A stretch of DNA of 64,000 nucleotides. Source: Paenibacillus pabuli NBRC 13638. Its GTDB lineage: Bacteria > Bacillota > Bacilli > Paenibacillales > Paenibacillaceae. The DNA is taken from positions 124,001 to 188,000 of the forward strand of contig NZ_BCNM01000004.1 of assembly GCF_001514495.1 (NCBI RefSeq), written 5' to 3'. Under the pieces are notes generated by a model. The model ran no database searches. It was not told where the DNA came from and was given only the letters and a program-made list of their open reading frames with translations. Positions within the stretch are counted from its first letter, which is position 1, and each line of letters starts with the position of its first letter. The position numbers and the translations under genes are program-made. Positions 26,807-35,026 of this stretch are shown one piece after another.

Positions 26807-28270
26807 ATGACAGAACGCATGACAACCAATCAGGGCGCACCCGTAGGTGACAACCAGAACTCTCGTACCGCAGGAAGAAGAGGTCCCACTTTACTTGAGG
26901 ATTATCATCTGCTGGAGAAGATCGCCCACTTTGACCGTGAGCGTATTCCGGAACGGGTCGTTCATGCGAGAGGTGCCGGTGCACATGGGGTGTTTACACT
27001 GGAGAAGAGCATGAAGGCTTATACGACAGCCGATTTCTTGCAAGACCCGGGCACAGAGACGGATGTATTGGTTCGGTTCTCCACGGTCATTCACGGTACG
27101 GGTTCACCGGAGACTGCGCGAGATCCACGTGGTTTTGCGGTGAAGTTCTATACCCGAGAAGGAAATTACGATATTGTGGGGAACCACTTGCCTGTCTTTT
27201 TCATCCGTGATGCCATGAAGTTCCCGGATATGGTTCATTCCCTGAAGCCTGCCCCGGATACGAATATCCAGGACCCTGCGCGCTACTGGGACTTTATGAC
27301 ATTATCGCCGGAATCAACACATATGATGACCTGGCTGTTCTCCGATCTGGGCACGCCGGCAAGTTACCGTGAGATGGATGGATTCGGCGTACACGCTTTC
27401 AAATGGATTAATGCTCAAGGGCAAGTCCATTATGTCAAATATAAGTGGGAATCGGCTCAAGGTGTACGAGGGTTCTCGCGCCAAGAGGCGGCTGAGGTAC
27501 AAGGACAGGACTTCAACCACGCAACCCGGGATTTACATGAGCATATCAAAAATGGACAATACCCGCAGTGGAAGCTGCAGGTGCAATTGCTGAAACCGGA
27601 GCAAATGGATGATTTTGCATTTGACCCACTCGATCCGACCAAGACGTGGCCGGAAGATGTACTGCCGTTTCAGACCATCGGAACCATGACGTTGAATCGT
27701 AATCCACAAAATTTCTTTGCAGAAGTAGAGCAAGCAGCTTTTTCACCAAGTGCTTTGGTGCCCGGCATCGAGCCTTCCGAAGATAAATTGCTGCAAGGCC
27801 GTCTGTTCTCTTATCCGGATACACAGCGTCATCGCCTCGGGCCGAACTATTTGCAGATTCCAGTGAACTGCCCTTATGCTCCGGTTCGCAATCATCAGCG
27901 CGATGGTCTCATGAATGTGAATCAGGACACGTCCCCGATAAACTATGAACCGAACAGTTCGGGCAGCAGTCCACAGGAAGCACCGGAATACCGTGACAGT
28001 CAAGCACCGATCCAGGGGCATGTTACGCGCGAGAAAATTGAAAAGACCGATAACTATACGCAGGCAGGGGAATTATTTCGATCATTCACAGCGGTGGAGC
28101 AGCAGCACTTGCTCGATAACCTGATCAATGACCTGAAGGCTACACCGGAACAGACCCAGCTGCGTGCTCTATGTCATTTCTTCCAGGCAGATGGACAGCT
28201 AGGTGGGCGTCTGGCTCATGGACTTGGCGTGGATATATCCGCCTTTATGCCATCACAGGATCGTAAATAA
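26807..28270 (+). CDS. katA: catalase KatA
   Basis: A 487-residue monofunctional haem catalase, small-subunit type, that breaks down hydrogen peroxide in the cytoplasm. The catalytic His53 (VVHARGAGAHG), Asn126 (VGNHLPVFFIRD) and the proximal haem ligand Tyr336 (RLFSYPDTQRHR) are all present. AGGAGG lies eight bases before the ATG. The terminator at 28316 follows. Expression is probably PerR-controlled through the box at 26710. Confidence 0.95.
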   Translation: MTERMTTNQGAPVGDNQNSRTAGRRGPTLLEDYHLLEKIAHFDRERIPERVVHARGAGAHGVFTLEKSMKAYTTADFLQDPGTETDVLVRFSTVIHGTGSPETARDPRGFAVKFYTREGNYDIVGNHLPVFFIRDAMKFPDMVHSLKPAPDTNIQDPARYWDFMTLSPESTHMMTWLFSDLGTPASYREMDGFGVHAFKWINAQGQVHYVKYKWESAQGVRGFSRQEAAEVQGQDFNHATRDLHEHIKNGQYPQWKLQVQLLKPEQMDDFAFDPLDPTKTWPEDVLPFQTIGTMTLNRNPQNFFAEVEQAAFSPSALVPGIEPSEDKLLQGRLFSYPDTQRHRLGPNYLQIPVNCPYAPVRNHQRDGLMNVNQDTSPINYEPNSSGSSPQEAPEYRDSQAPIQGHVTREKIEKTDNYTQAGELFRSFTAVEQQHLLDNLINDLKATPEQTQLRALCHFFQADGQLGGRLAHGLGVDISAFMPSQDRK

Positions 28271-28315
28271 AGCATTTATTTCATTTTTTTCAGAAAAGAA
28301 TGATCATTATATAAT

Positions 28316-28362
28316 GAGGGGCTGTTCCATACGTCATGAGCATGACGGGGGGACGGCCCTTT
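28316..28362 (+). terminator. katA terminator
   Basis: A GC-rich stem (AGGGGCTGTTCC with GGACGGCCCT, with G-U pairs and a bulge) surrounds a second palindrome CGTCATG/CATGACG. A TTTATTCGTTTTTTT tract follows. Confidence 0.7.
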
Positions 28363-28374
28363 ATTCGTTTTTTT

Positions 28375-28469
28375 CTAACGAATCAGAGAGGCGTTATTTC
28401 GTGCATTTGGTCAACCTTTTAAGTTCTGACACTAGTTTATAATGGAATAACGCTACTGAGATTCGTTAG
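28375..28469. repeat. palindromic element, CTAACGAATC ... GATTCGTTAG
   Basis: CTAACGAATC (28375-28384) pairs perfectly with GATTCGTTAG (28460-28469), and GCGTTATT (28391-28398) with AATAACGC (28445-28452). The 24-base ends pair at about 20 positions around a 47-bp centre. The same ends occur at 4469-4612. A further TTCGTTAGC lies at 28512. It occupies most of the 443-bp gap between katA and blaI. Confidence 0.75.
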
Positions 28470-28661
28470 AATTAGCATTCCTTGAATATCCATCTCTTAG
28501 GATGCGCTATGTTCGTTAGCGCGTGGAATAACAGAAAATCCTTTTGGAGACAGCTTCTTTCAGCTCTGTGTATCTGTAAAGTGGCCCTGGCGTATGCAAA
28601 TAGTGTTCAGAAATGGAAAACATATTTACAAATCATTTACAATAAATAGCTGACATAGAGG

Positions 28662-28697
28662 TTGACTTCTCGGTTGTTGGCACTACAATGAGTAGTG
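28662..28697 (+). promoter_or_regulatory. promoter and BlaI-type operator
   Basis: TTGACT (28662-28667) and TACAAT (28684-28689) are spaced by 16 bp. The -10 lies inside the inverted repeat CACTAC-AATGA-GTAGTG (28681-28697), so a bound repressor would block the promoter. The start of the BlaI-family gene is 17 bp further on, consistent with autoregulation. Confidence 0.65.
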
Positions 28698-28713
28698 TGA
28701 GGGGTGTCTGAAC

Positions 28714-29130
28714 ATGAGAATACACAATTTTAAAGTAGGAGAGCGTGGACTGAACCGCTTTTTCGGTCCGCTGGAGGCGAAGATCATGGACATTTTATGG
28801 GCGCGTCCAGGCAGCAGCATCCGTGAAGTGCAAACTGCACTTGAACAAGACAAAGACGTTAATTTCAATACAGTCATGACGGTGATGAATCGTCTCGTGG
28901 ACAAGGAGCTGCTCCGCAAGTCGCAGAAGGGCCGAACATCACTGTACCATCCGTTGCAGAGCAGGGAGGAATTTATGAACGACCAATCGAAGGAACTGTC
29001 ACATGAGTTGGTGGATGAGTTCGGGGCGTTGGCGTTGAATCACATGCTGGATGCACTGGATGAAGCAGACGCGAGCTTAATTGAACGTCTGGAACAGAAG
29101 ATCAAACAATGGAAAAAGGATACCGATTGA
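28714..29130 (+). CDS. BlaI/MecI/CopY family transcriptional repressor
   Basis: A 138-residue winged-helix repressor (GPLEAKIMDILWARPGSSIREV, FNTVMTVMNRLVDKELL) with a C-terminal dimerisation helix region. Its activity is usually released by cleavage triggered by a membrane M56 peptidase. That gene follows at one base, so a complete sensor-repressor pair is present, although no beta-lactamase gene is in view. The target may be the operon itself, including the DoxX-like gene. Confidence 0.9.
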   Translation: MRIHNFKVGERGLNRFFGPLEAKIMDILWARPGSSIREVQTALEQDKDVNFNTVMTVMNRLVDKELLRKSQKGRTSLYHPLQSREEFMNDQSKELSHELVDEFGALALNHMLDALDEADASLIERLEQKIKQWKKDTD

Positions 29131-29131
29131 C

Positions 29132-29992
29132 ATGTGGAAAGCCCGCTCGAAACTGTTGTTTACCGTCGGGTTTGGCATTCCGTTACTCGTGTTCATCCAG
29201 ATGTTTATGTACGCCATGTACAAAATATTTGGATGGGATATCCCGTTTAATCTGCTCTGGCTATGCAATCACTGGATGAGCAGGCTGGGCTGGCTGTCTG
29301 TAGGGCACGTTCTTATGGCGTTGGTGCTCCTGACGTTTGGCGGTACAGGCTGGTTGCTGCTCACTCGGATGATTCAGACCCGCGCAGCGATACGGAAACT
29401 AAGGTCAATGGAGGATGGCGCCAAATCTCGTGAATTGGAGGTGCGATACCGTCATCTGAAACAACCTGGATTCATCGTGGTGGACAAGCCGTCACCGGCT
29501 GCGTTCACGATCGGTCTCTGGAAACCCTGTATTGTGCTTTCCACAGGGCTGCTCCAGATGCTGGATACCGAAGAAGAAAAGGCAGTTGTGTATCATGAAG
29601 CTCATCATCTGTGGCATCGTGATCCACTCAAGACGACATTGCTTTCGGTATTCGCCACCATGATGCCTTATATTCCGGTGTTGAAGCATACTTCAAAACA
29701 TTACCATATCGTCAGAGAAATATTGGCCGATAATGAAGCGATCGAGCGTACCGGGAATGTCGCGGGGATTGGCAGCGCGCTGCTCAAACTGATTCGTGCC
29801 TGCCCCGAGCCTTGGCAACTCCGGACCTCATCTATTCAATCGTCATTTGCCGATACTTCGGTGAATGTACGAATTACCCGTCTATTGGACCCGGAACAGG
29901 ATGTTACGCTTACACTTCCACGTTATGCGGTATTTATATCTGCGACCGTGATTCTAATGCTGTCTGTCTTGTTTGTCTGGTCCATCGGATGA
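29132..29992 (+). CDS. M56 family metallopeptidase (BlaR1/MecR1-like, no sensor domain)
   Basis: A 286-residue membrane zinc protease. Two N-terminal helix pairs precede a cytoplasmic catalytic loop with HEAHH (zinc ligands H155 and H159, Glu156), and a final helix ends the chain. It lacks the extracellular penicillin-binding domain of BlaR1, so the signal is different or unknown. The ATG at 29132 lies directly after the repressor stop. An in-frame start at 29081 would lie inside the repressor gene. It most likely inactivates the adjacent BlaI-like repressor. Confidence 0.85.
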   Translation: MWKARSKLLFTVGFGIPLLVFIQMFMYAMYKIFGWDIPFNLLWLCNHWMSRLGWLSVGHVLMALVLLTFGGTGWLLLTRMIQTRAAIRKLRSMEDGAKSRELEVRYRHLKQPGFIVVDKPSPAAFTIGLWKPCIVLSTGLLQMLDTEEEKAVVYHEAHHLWHRDPLKTTLLSVFATMMPYIPVLKHTSKHYHIVREILADNEAIERTGNVAGIGSALLKLIRACPEPWQLRTSSIQSSFADTSVNVRITRLLDPEQDVTLTLPRYAVFISATVILMLSVLFVWSIG

Positions 29993-30034
29993 CATTGAGA
30001 CGTTGAATTGAAATGCGAAGGAGGATGATAAACG

Positions 30035-30445
30035 ATGAATAGAAGTGTAGAGATTGGATTGTTTTTCTCCAGGATCATGATTGGACTTATTTTTGTACTA
30101 CACGGCTGGAGCAAATTCGAAGGCGGAATTAGCGGTACAGTGGGTTTCTTTGAAAGTATCGGTATTCCTGGATTTCTGGCATCGGTAGTAGCCATCGTTG
30201 AGCTGGCGGGTGGCGCAGCAATGATTCTGGGATTGGGAACACGTGTATTTGCAGCACTGTTTATCGCAGTGATGGCTGGTGCCCTGCTCACTGCAAAAGC
30301 GGGAGCACCTTTCCTCAATGGTACAGAGCTGGATTACATGCTCCTTGCGGGTTCATTGACGTTGTTGTTTACAGGCAGCCGTTTTCTGGCGGTGGATCAT
30401 TTGTTCTCCAGACAAGGGAACGCTCGTCAGAATGTGAGTGCTTGA
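30035..30445 (+). CDS. DoxX family membrane protein
   Basis: A 136-residue protein with four helices (IGLFFSRIMIGLIFVLHGWSKFEGG, then AIVELAGGAAMILGLGTRV). It is the DoxX/MauE-like fold, found in small oxidoreductase-associated membrane proteins. A strong GAAGGAGG precedes the ATG. It starts 43 bp after the M56 gene and is probably the third gene of that operon. Its substrate is unknown. Confidence 0.88.
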   Translation: MNRSVEIGLFFSRIMIGLIFVLHGWSKFEGGISGTVGFFESIGIPGFLASVVAIVELAGGAAMILGLGTRVFAALFIAVMAGALLTAKAGAPFLNGTELDYMLLAGSLTLLFTGSRFLAVDHLFSRQGNARQNVSA

Positions 30446-30518
30446 TACAATTATCTTAAGCATAGGTCGATAACGATAAGAAGCAAAAGAATAGAGGTGC
30501 AGGTTTAACCTGCAACGG

Positions 30519-30596
30519 GCCCTTTTCAGGCCAGTCCGGCACGGGAATTACACTCGCGAACCGAACTGACCCGGAAAGGGCTTTTTCATTTGGACG
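30519..30596 (+). terminator. terminator after the DoxX gene
   Basis: GCCCTTTTC pairs with GAAAGGGC (ends 30591), with an inner CAGTCCGG/CCGAACTG stem, followed by TTTTTC. A small palindrome TGCAGGTTTAACCTGCA precedes it. Confidence 0.65.
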
Positions 30597-30724
30597 ACTC
30601 GCTATGCTTTTGGTACAATGAGAATAAGTATGCTACTGAGAAAAAATAAGAGCATTCACTAAGAGCGCTCAATAAGAGTAATCAACAGGACCAATCAATT
30701 AGAAACTGAGGAGGATGCACTTTT

Positions 30725-31426
30725 ATGATTAATGTCATTCCATCCGATGCCCGCTCCAGCTTCGATCGGGGCTGGCTGCGCGGCAGTCACAGCTTTTCCT
30801 TTGGAGAGTACCAAGACCCGGAGAATACTGCTTTTGGACCAATGCGAGTAGCCAATGACGATGTTATTGCACCTGGTCGCGGTTTCGGGGCACACCCGCA
30901 TAGTGACATGGAGATTGTGTCCATCGTGCTGAACGGCAAGCTGCGTCATGAAGATAATCTGGGCAATGTGGCTGTTACGTCGTTCGGTGGAATCCAGCGC
31001 ATGTCAGCAGGCAGTGGCATGATTCATACCGAGCACAATGCTTCGGATACCGAAGAAGTACGCATACTTCAACTCTGGTTCATGCCACATACGAGAGGGC
31101 TGGAGCCGTCTTACGAGACGACCTCGTTCGATCCAGACGCACTTGCGGGAGCCCTTGTAGCTGTGGTATCCCCTGAAGGCGGGCCGCGTATTGCATCCAT
31201 TCATCAGGATATGACGATCTATCTTGGTCGCTTGGCTAAAGGGGAAGCTTTAACCTATGAGCAGGCCCCTGATCGCCGCATGTACATTTTTACTATTGAA
31301 GGCAAGCTTGGCTTAAACAGTGAGCATTCATTGAATGAAGGCGACACGGCTCGTGTGGAACAGACCACATCCATGAAGCTGGAAGCGAGCGAAAATGCAT
31401 TCTATATGTTGATCGACTTACCTTAA
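30725..31426 (+). CDS. pirin family protein
   Basis: A 233-residue bicupin. The N-terminal cupin holds the metal ligands HPHSDME and H-x5-E in GMIHTEHNAS, as in pirins such as YhhW, which can oxidise flavonoids. The C-terminal cupin is degenerate. GAGGAGG precedes the ATG. The hypothetical gene at 31473 follows at 46 bp and may be co-transcribed. Confidence 0.9.
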   Translation: MINVIPSDARSSFDRGWLRGSHSFSFGEYQDPENTAFGPMRVANDDVIAPGRGFGAHPHSDMEIVSIVLNGKLRHEDNLGNVAVTSFGGIQRMSAGSGMIHTEHNASDTEEVRILQLWFMPHTRGLEPSYETTSFDPDALAGALVAVVSPEGGPRIASIHQDMTIYLGRLAKGEALTYEQAPDRRMYIFTIEGKLGLNSEHSLNEGDTARVEQTTSMKLEASENAFYMLIDLP

Positions 31427-31472
31427 TGACTGAAATCGATTGAAACTCCAAGAGCAAAGGAGGATGTACGCT

Positions 31473-31808
31473 ATGACGCAGCAGGAATGGTTTATGGTGA
31501 AGCATGCGGTGACTGGACGAGGACTGGCAAACAGCAAATCCGATTCGTTGTCCTATCGCTATCAGAAAGAGGGCACAGGCTTTATGTTTACTGTTACAGG
31601 TCTGGATCCGCAAGCGGTGAACCATATTATGGAGCTTAGACACGAATTGAACGTGTTTCGCTTTGTACAACGCAAGGATCAACCCCTTGTGAAGCAATGG
31701 TACTATGTTCAGGGGGATCAGGTGCAGTATGACAGCCCAAGCCACACATTAACCATCTATGCGAATTCGGAAATTCGCTATGTCCCTGAAGATTATTTTG
31801 CCGATTAA
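31473..31808 (+). CDS. conserved hypothetical protein, unknown function
   Basis: A 111-residue soluble protein starting MTQQEWFMVKHAVTG and rich in aromatic and polar residues, with no signal peptide, helix bundle or motif that I recognise. AAAGGAGG lies seven bases before the ATG at 31473; an in-frame TTG at 31440 lacks a site. It follows the pirin gene, and a terminator lies 20 bp after its stop. Confidence 0.75.
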   Translation: MTQQEWFMVKHAVTGRGLANSKSDSLSYRYQKEGTGFMFTVTGLDPQAVNHIMELRHELNVFRFVQRKDQPLVKQWYYVQGDQVQYDSPSHTLTIYANSEIRYVPEDYFAD

Positions 31809-31828
31809 ATCGGAACGTAAAACATCCC

Positions 31829-31862
31829 AAGGTTTCTGTGATCCACACAGAGGCCTTTTTTT
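31829..31862 (+). terminator. terminator
   Basis: AAGGTTTCTGTG pairs with CACAGAGGCCTT with two G-U pairs and an ATCC(A) loop, followed by seven T residues. Confidence 0.8.
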
Positions 31863-31968
31863 GTTGTCCAAATTGAAGAGGGCATTGGGATATTTATAAA
31901 AAGACCACATAATTATGCGCGATCTGGTACAAGCTACCTTGTATAAAAAAGGAACGGAGGGGCGGCAT

Positions 31969-33552
31969 ATGGCGAACAGAACATCAGGGAAAGAGGGTTC
32001 CCGGAATTCAGAAGGCAAAAAGCAGATCCCACTCGGGCTGCCGTCTCCCCCTATTTTGCGGCAACCGATAGGGCTCTCGCATGAAAGCCATATGCTGGCA
32101 CTGGAAGACATCTTCTCGGATTGTTCGGATGTCGTTTTCCGCAATGTCAGAATCACCTCTGAAATGGACGGGCTGCTGGTGTATATCGAAGGCATCGTGA
32201 ATTCGGCGGATATCCAGGATCATATGCTTCGTCCTCTGATTCGGGGACTGATTGAGCAACGAACGGATGAACCTGAAGCCCCGTTGGATGATACCAGAAT
32301 TGCCCTGACGCAGGTGAAAAAAGTGGACTCCTGGGCTGCCGCAGCGGATGGGGTTCTGGAATCATCTGCTCTGCTGTTGATTAACGGAAGCAAGGAAGCC
32401 TGGTTATTTAACGTCAAAGGCGGCGTACGGCGTGGTGTGGAGGAGCCTCAGACCGAGTCGGTTATCCGGGGACCACGCGAAGGGTTCACCGAGACTTTGC
32501 GTGTGAATACGGCACTGCTTCGGTTCAAGCTGAAAACACCTGCGCTTAAGATGTTAAGCATGACGATTGGAACCGAAACCAAAACCAGTGTTGTGTTGAC
32601 CTATATCGACGATATTGCAGATCCGAAACTGATCAAAGACGTCAAAAAGCGCCTTAACAAGATCAAGATCGATGGCATTCTGGAAACGGGATATATTGAG
32701 GAACTCATTGAGGATCATCCGTATTCCCCTTTTCCACAGATGCATTATACCGAACGGCCGGACACATTGGCTGGCAACTTGCTGGAAGGACGATTTGGCA
32801 TTTTTGTGGATGGCAGTCCATTTGCTCTTATTGCCCCGGTTACCATGTGGCAGATGCTTCAGGCCAGTGAAGATTATTACGAACGCTTCTTCATCAGTAA
32901 TCTGGTGCGATGGATTCGTTTTTTGTTTGTGGCGATCGCTTTATTCCTTCCAGCATTTTATATCGCCATTACAACGTTCCACCAGGATATGTTACCGACT
33001 ACATTAATTCTGAGCATTGCCGGGGCGAGGGAGGCCATTCCATTTCCAGCACTGGTTGAAGCCCTCATTATGGAATTGTCATTTGAGGCGTTGCGAGAAG
33101 CGGGGGTCAGATTACCCAAAACGGTAGGTCAGGCTGTCAGTATTCTGGGGGCGCTTGTCATTGGACAGGCAGCAGTTCAGGCGGGGATTGTCTCGGCACC
33201 GATGGTTATCATCGTATCGATGACAGGTATTGCGTCGTTCACGATTCCGCGGTTTAACTTTGCCATTACGGTTCGTTTGCTGCGTTTTCCCATCATGCTG
33301 CTAGCCGGGGCACTTGGTTTGTACGGCATTGTGATTGGCTTGGTGTTGATCTCCGTACATCTGACACAGATGACTTCCTTTGGTGTGCCTTATCTGTCCG
33401 GCCTAAGTCCCTACAGTAAAACGGATACCAAGGATATTGTTATTCGTGCACCATGGTGGAAAATGATCAATCGTCCTTCTAATGTTCACCGTGATCAGCA
33501 GCGGATGAACGACAAGATCAACGGTTCGCCTGAAGCAGAGGAGGGGTGGTGA
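31969..33552 (+). CDS. spore germination receptor A subunit (GerA/GerKA family)
   Basis: A 527-residue inner spore membrane protein that forms the core of a germinant receptor. A large N-terminal cytoplasmic domain is followed by about five helices (residues about 300-460), including the conserved ITTFHQDMLPTTL and PFPALVEALIMELSFEALREAG. GGAGGGG precedes the ATG at 31969; the frame reaching back to 31915 is unlikely. It begins a four-gene A-C-D-B operon, probably transcribed in the forespore by sigma-G, although no convincing sigma-G promoter was found. Confidence 0.93.
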   Translation: MANRTSGKEGSRNSEGKKQIPLGLPSPPILRQPIGLSHESHMLALEDIFSDCSDVVFRNVRITSEMDGLLVYIEGIVNSADIQDHMLRPLIRGLIEQRTDEPEAPLDDTRIALTQVKKVDSWAAAADGVLESSALLLINGSKEAWLFNVKGGVRRGVEEPQTESVIRGPREGFTETLRVNTALLRFKLKTPALKMLSMTIGTETKTSVVLTYIDDIADPKLIKDVKKRLNKIKIDGILETGYIEELIEDHPYSPFPQMHYTERPDTLAGNLLEGRFGIFVDGSPFALIAPVTMWQMLQASEDYYERFFISNLVRWIRFLFVAIALFLPAFYIAITTFHQDMLPTTLILSIAGAREAIPFPALVEALIMELSFEALREAGVRLPKTVGQAVSILGALVIGQAAVQAGIVSAPMVIIVSMTGIASFTIPRFNFAITVRLLRFPIMLLAGALGLYGIVIGLVLISVHLTQMTSFGVPYLSGLSPYSKTDTKDIVIRAPWWKMINRPSNVHRDQQRMNDKINGSPEAEEGW

Positions 33553-33556
33553 GTGC

Positions 33557-34756
33557 ATGATTCTTCTCCGTAAACGACGTGCGGTAACCTTACTGCTCCT
33601 ATGTTCTATTTTTATATCCGGATGCTGGGACAGGAAGGAAATTAATGATATTGCTTTTGTAATTGGAGTTGCCGTCGACAAAGAAAACGACAATTACAGG
33701 TCGAGTCTGCAAATTGCTCTCCCAGGCCAATCCGGTTCTTCAGGAAGTCAAGGCGGAGGCGGAGGCACAAGCGGGGATAAATCCTGGTTTATGCTATCCA
33801 ACACAGCCAAAACGTTGCGCGGAACGTCCATTGAAGGTCAAAAAGCACTTTCTCGCGAGCTGTATTATGCCCACCGACGTACGATGCTGATTGGGGAAGA
33901 ACTTGCACGAGATGGTGTTGCTCCCATGCTGGATTTGCTTACACGGTTCCCACTTAACCGCTTCTCTGCTTTGCCGGTTATTACCAAAGGTCCTGCTTAC
34001 AAGGTACTGGATACCGATGCACCCATTGAAAAATTCCCTTCGGAAATGGTGCGCGAATTATGTTTCCTGGATATGCGCAATCCACGGTCCCTCAAGACAT
34101 TCACAGATGCAATTCTTTCTGAGGGCGTAGATCCATTTTTGCCTGTCGCTTCGGCCGTTGACAATGTGCCGGGCAACTGGAAGGATGTCAAGACGAATAT
34201 CAAGTTGGATGGGCTTGCGATCTTCAAGAAGGACAAATTGATAGGCATGATTGAAAAAGCCCCTGCTAGTGCACTTATATTAGCCATGGGTGAAGCCAAC
34301 GAGCCAGAGGTGATGGTTAAAGCTCCGCGTGGGAAAGGTGATATTTTTATCAAATTGAACGAAAACAACTCTTCATTGCATCCTCATATTGAGAATGGAA
34401 AAGTATCAGTGACGGTTCAACTGTATGCCAAGGGAGTCATGGTAGACAACGAGTCGAATTATGGTGACTTGCGCGACCAAGAGATGAAGAGCCTGAATCA
34501 CGCCCTTCACCAGAAAATTAAAGATGATATTAAAGAGGGAGTAAGGCTGATCCAAAAAAAATATCCTGCAGATATTTTGGGTGTGGGTCGTTCCATTCAT
34601 CAGCAGATGCCCAAGGAATGGAAGAAGATCAAGGATCGCTGGGATGATATTTATCCAGACGTGAAGGTAAATGTTGAACCACATGTCATTATTGAAAATG
34701 TAGGGGTTATCAATAAACCGATTGGATTACAAGAGGAGGACATTGTCCATGATTAA
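33557..34756 (+). CDS. spore germination receptor C subunit (GerC lipoprotein)
   Basis: A 399-residue lipoprotein. The signal peptide ends in the lipobox FISGC (Cys23), followed directly by WDRKEINDIAFVIG, a hallmark of GerAC/GerKC. A glycine/serine-rich linker at about 55-72 is longer than usual. It sits on the outer face of the inner spore membrane with the A and B subunits. It starts four bases after the A-subunit gene and overlaps the D gene by 8 bp. Confidence 0.93.
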   Translation: MILLRKRRAVTLLLLCSIFISGCWDRKEINDIAFVIGVAVDKENDNYRSSLQIALPGQSGSSGSQGGGGGTSGDKSWFMLSNTAKTLRGTSIEGQKALSRELYYAHRRTMLIGEELARDGVAPMLDLLTRFPLNRFSALPVITKGPAYKVLDTDAPIEKFPSEMVRELCFLDMRNPRSLKTFTDAILSEGVDPFLPVASAVDNVPGNWKDVKTNIKLDGLAIFKKDKLIGMIEKAPASALILAMGEANEPEVMVKAPRGKGDIFIKLNENNSSLHPHIENGKVSVTVQLYAKGVMVDNESNYGDLRDQEMKSLNHALHQKIKDDIKEGVRLIQKKYPADILGVGRSIHQQMPKEWKKIKDRWDDIYPDVKVNVEPHVIIENVGVINKPIGLQEEDIVHD

Positions 34757-34970
34757 GCCGCTGCTATTCACTTATTTGGCTATGGTTGTTGCCGTGATTA
34801 TCATGGATTTCAGACATTTGAAGCAGGCGGCAGCCATTAATCGCTGGGTGTCATATGGATTGATCGCCATCAGTGCCGGAATTTGGTTCTATGTGACGAA
34901 TTTAAGCAAAACTGTCTTTGTATCTGCATGGCTTACCCAATTGGTCCAGCATTGGCTGCCATTACCGTAA
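34749..34970 (+). CDS. spore germination receptor D subunit (small two-helix protein)
   Basis: A 73-residue protein with two membrane helices (about 3-19 and 35-52). Small two-helix D subunits modulate GerK/GerU-type receptors in Bacillus and usually lie inside the receptor operon. AAGAGGAGG precedes the ATG at 34749, and the start overlaps the C-subunit stop by 8 bp. Assignment rests on size, topology and position. Confidence 0.8.
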   Translation: MIKPLLFTYLAMVVAVIIMDFRHLKQAAAINRWVSYGLIAISAGIWFYVTNLSKTVFVSAWLTQLVQHWLPLP

Positions 34971-35026
34971 CGTGAGTGTCATCCAGTCCCAATGCCTTGC
35001 TTGAATAAACGGAAAGGAGGTATTCG

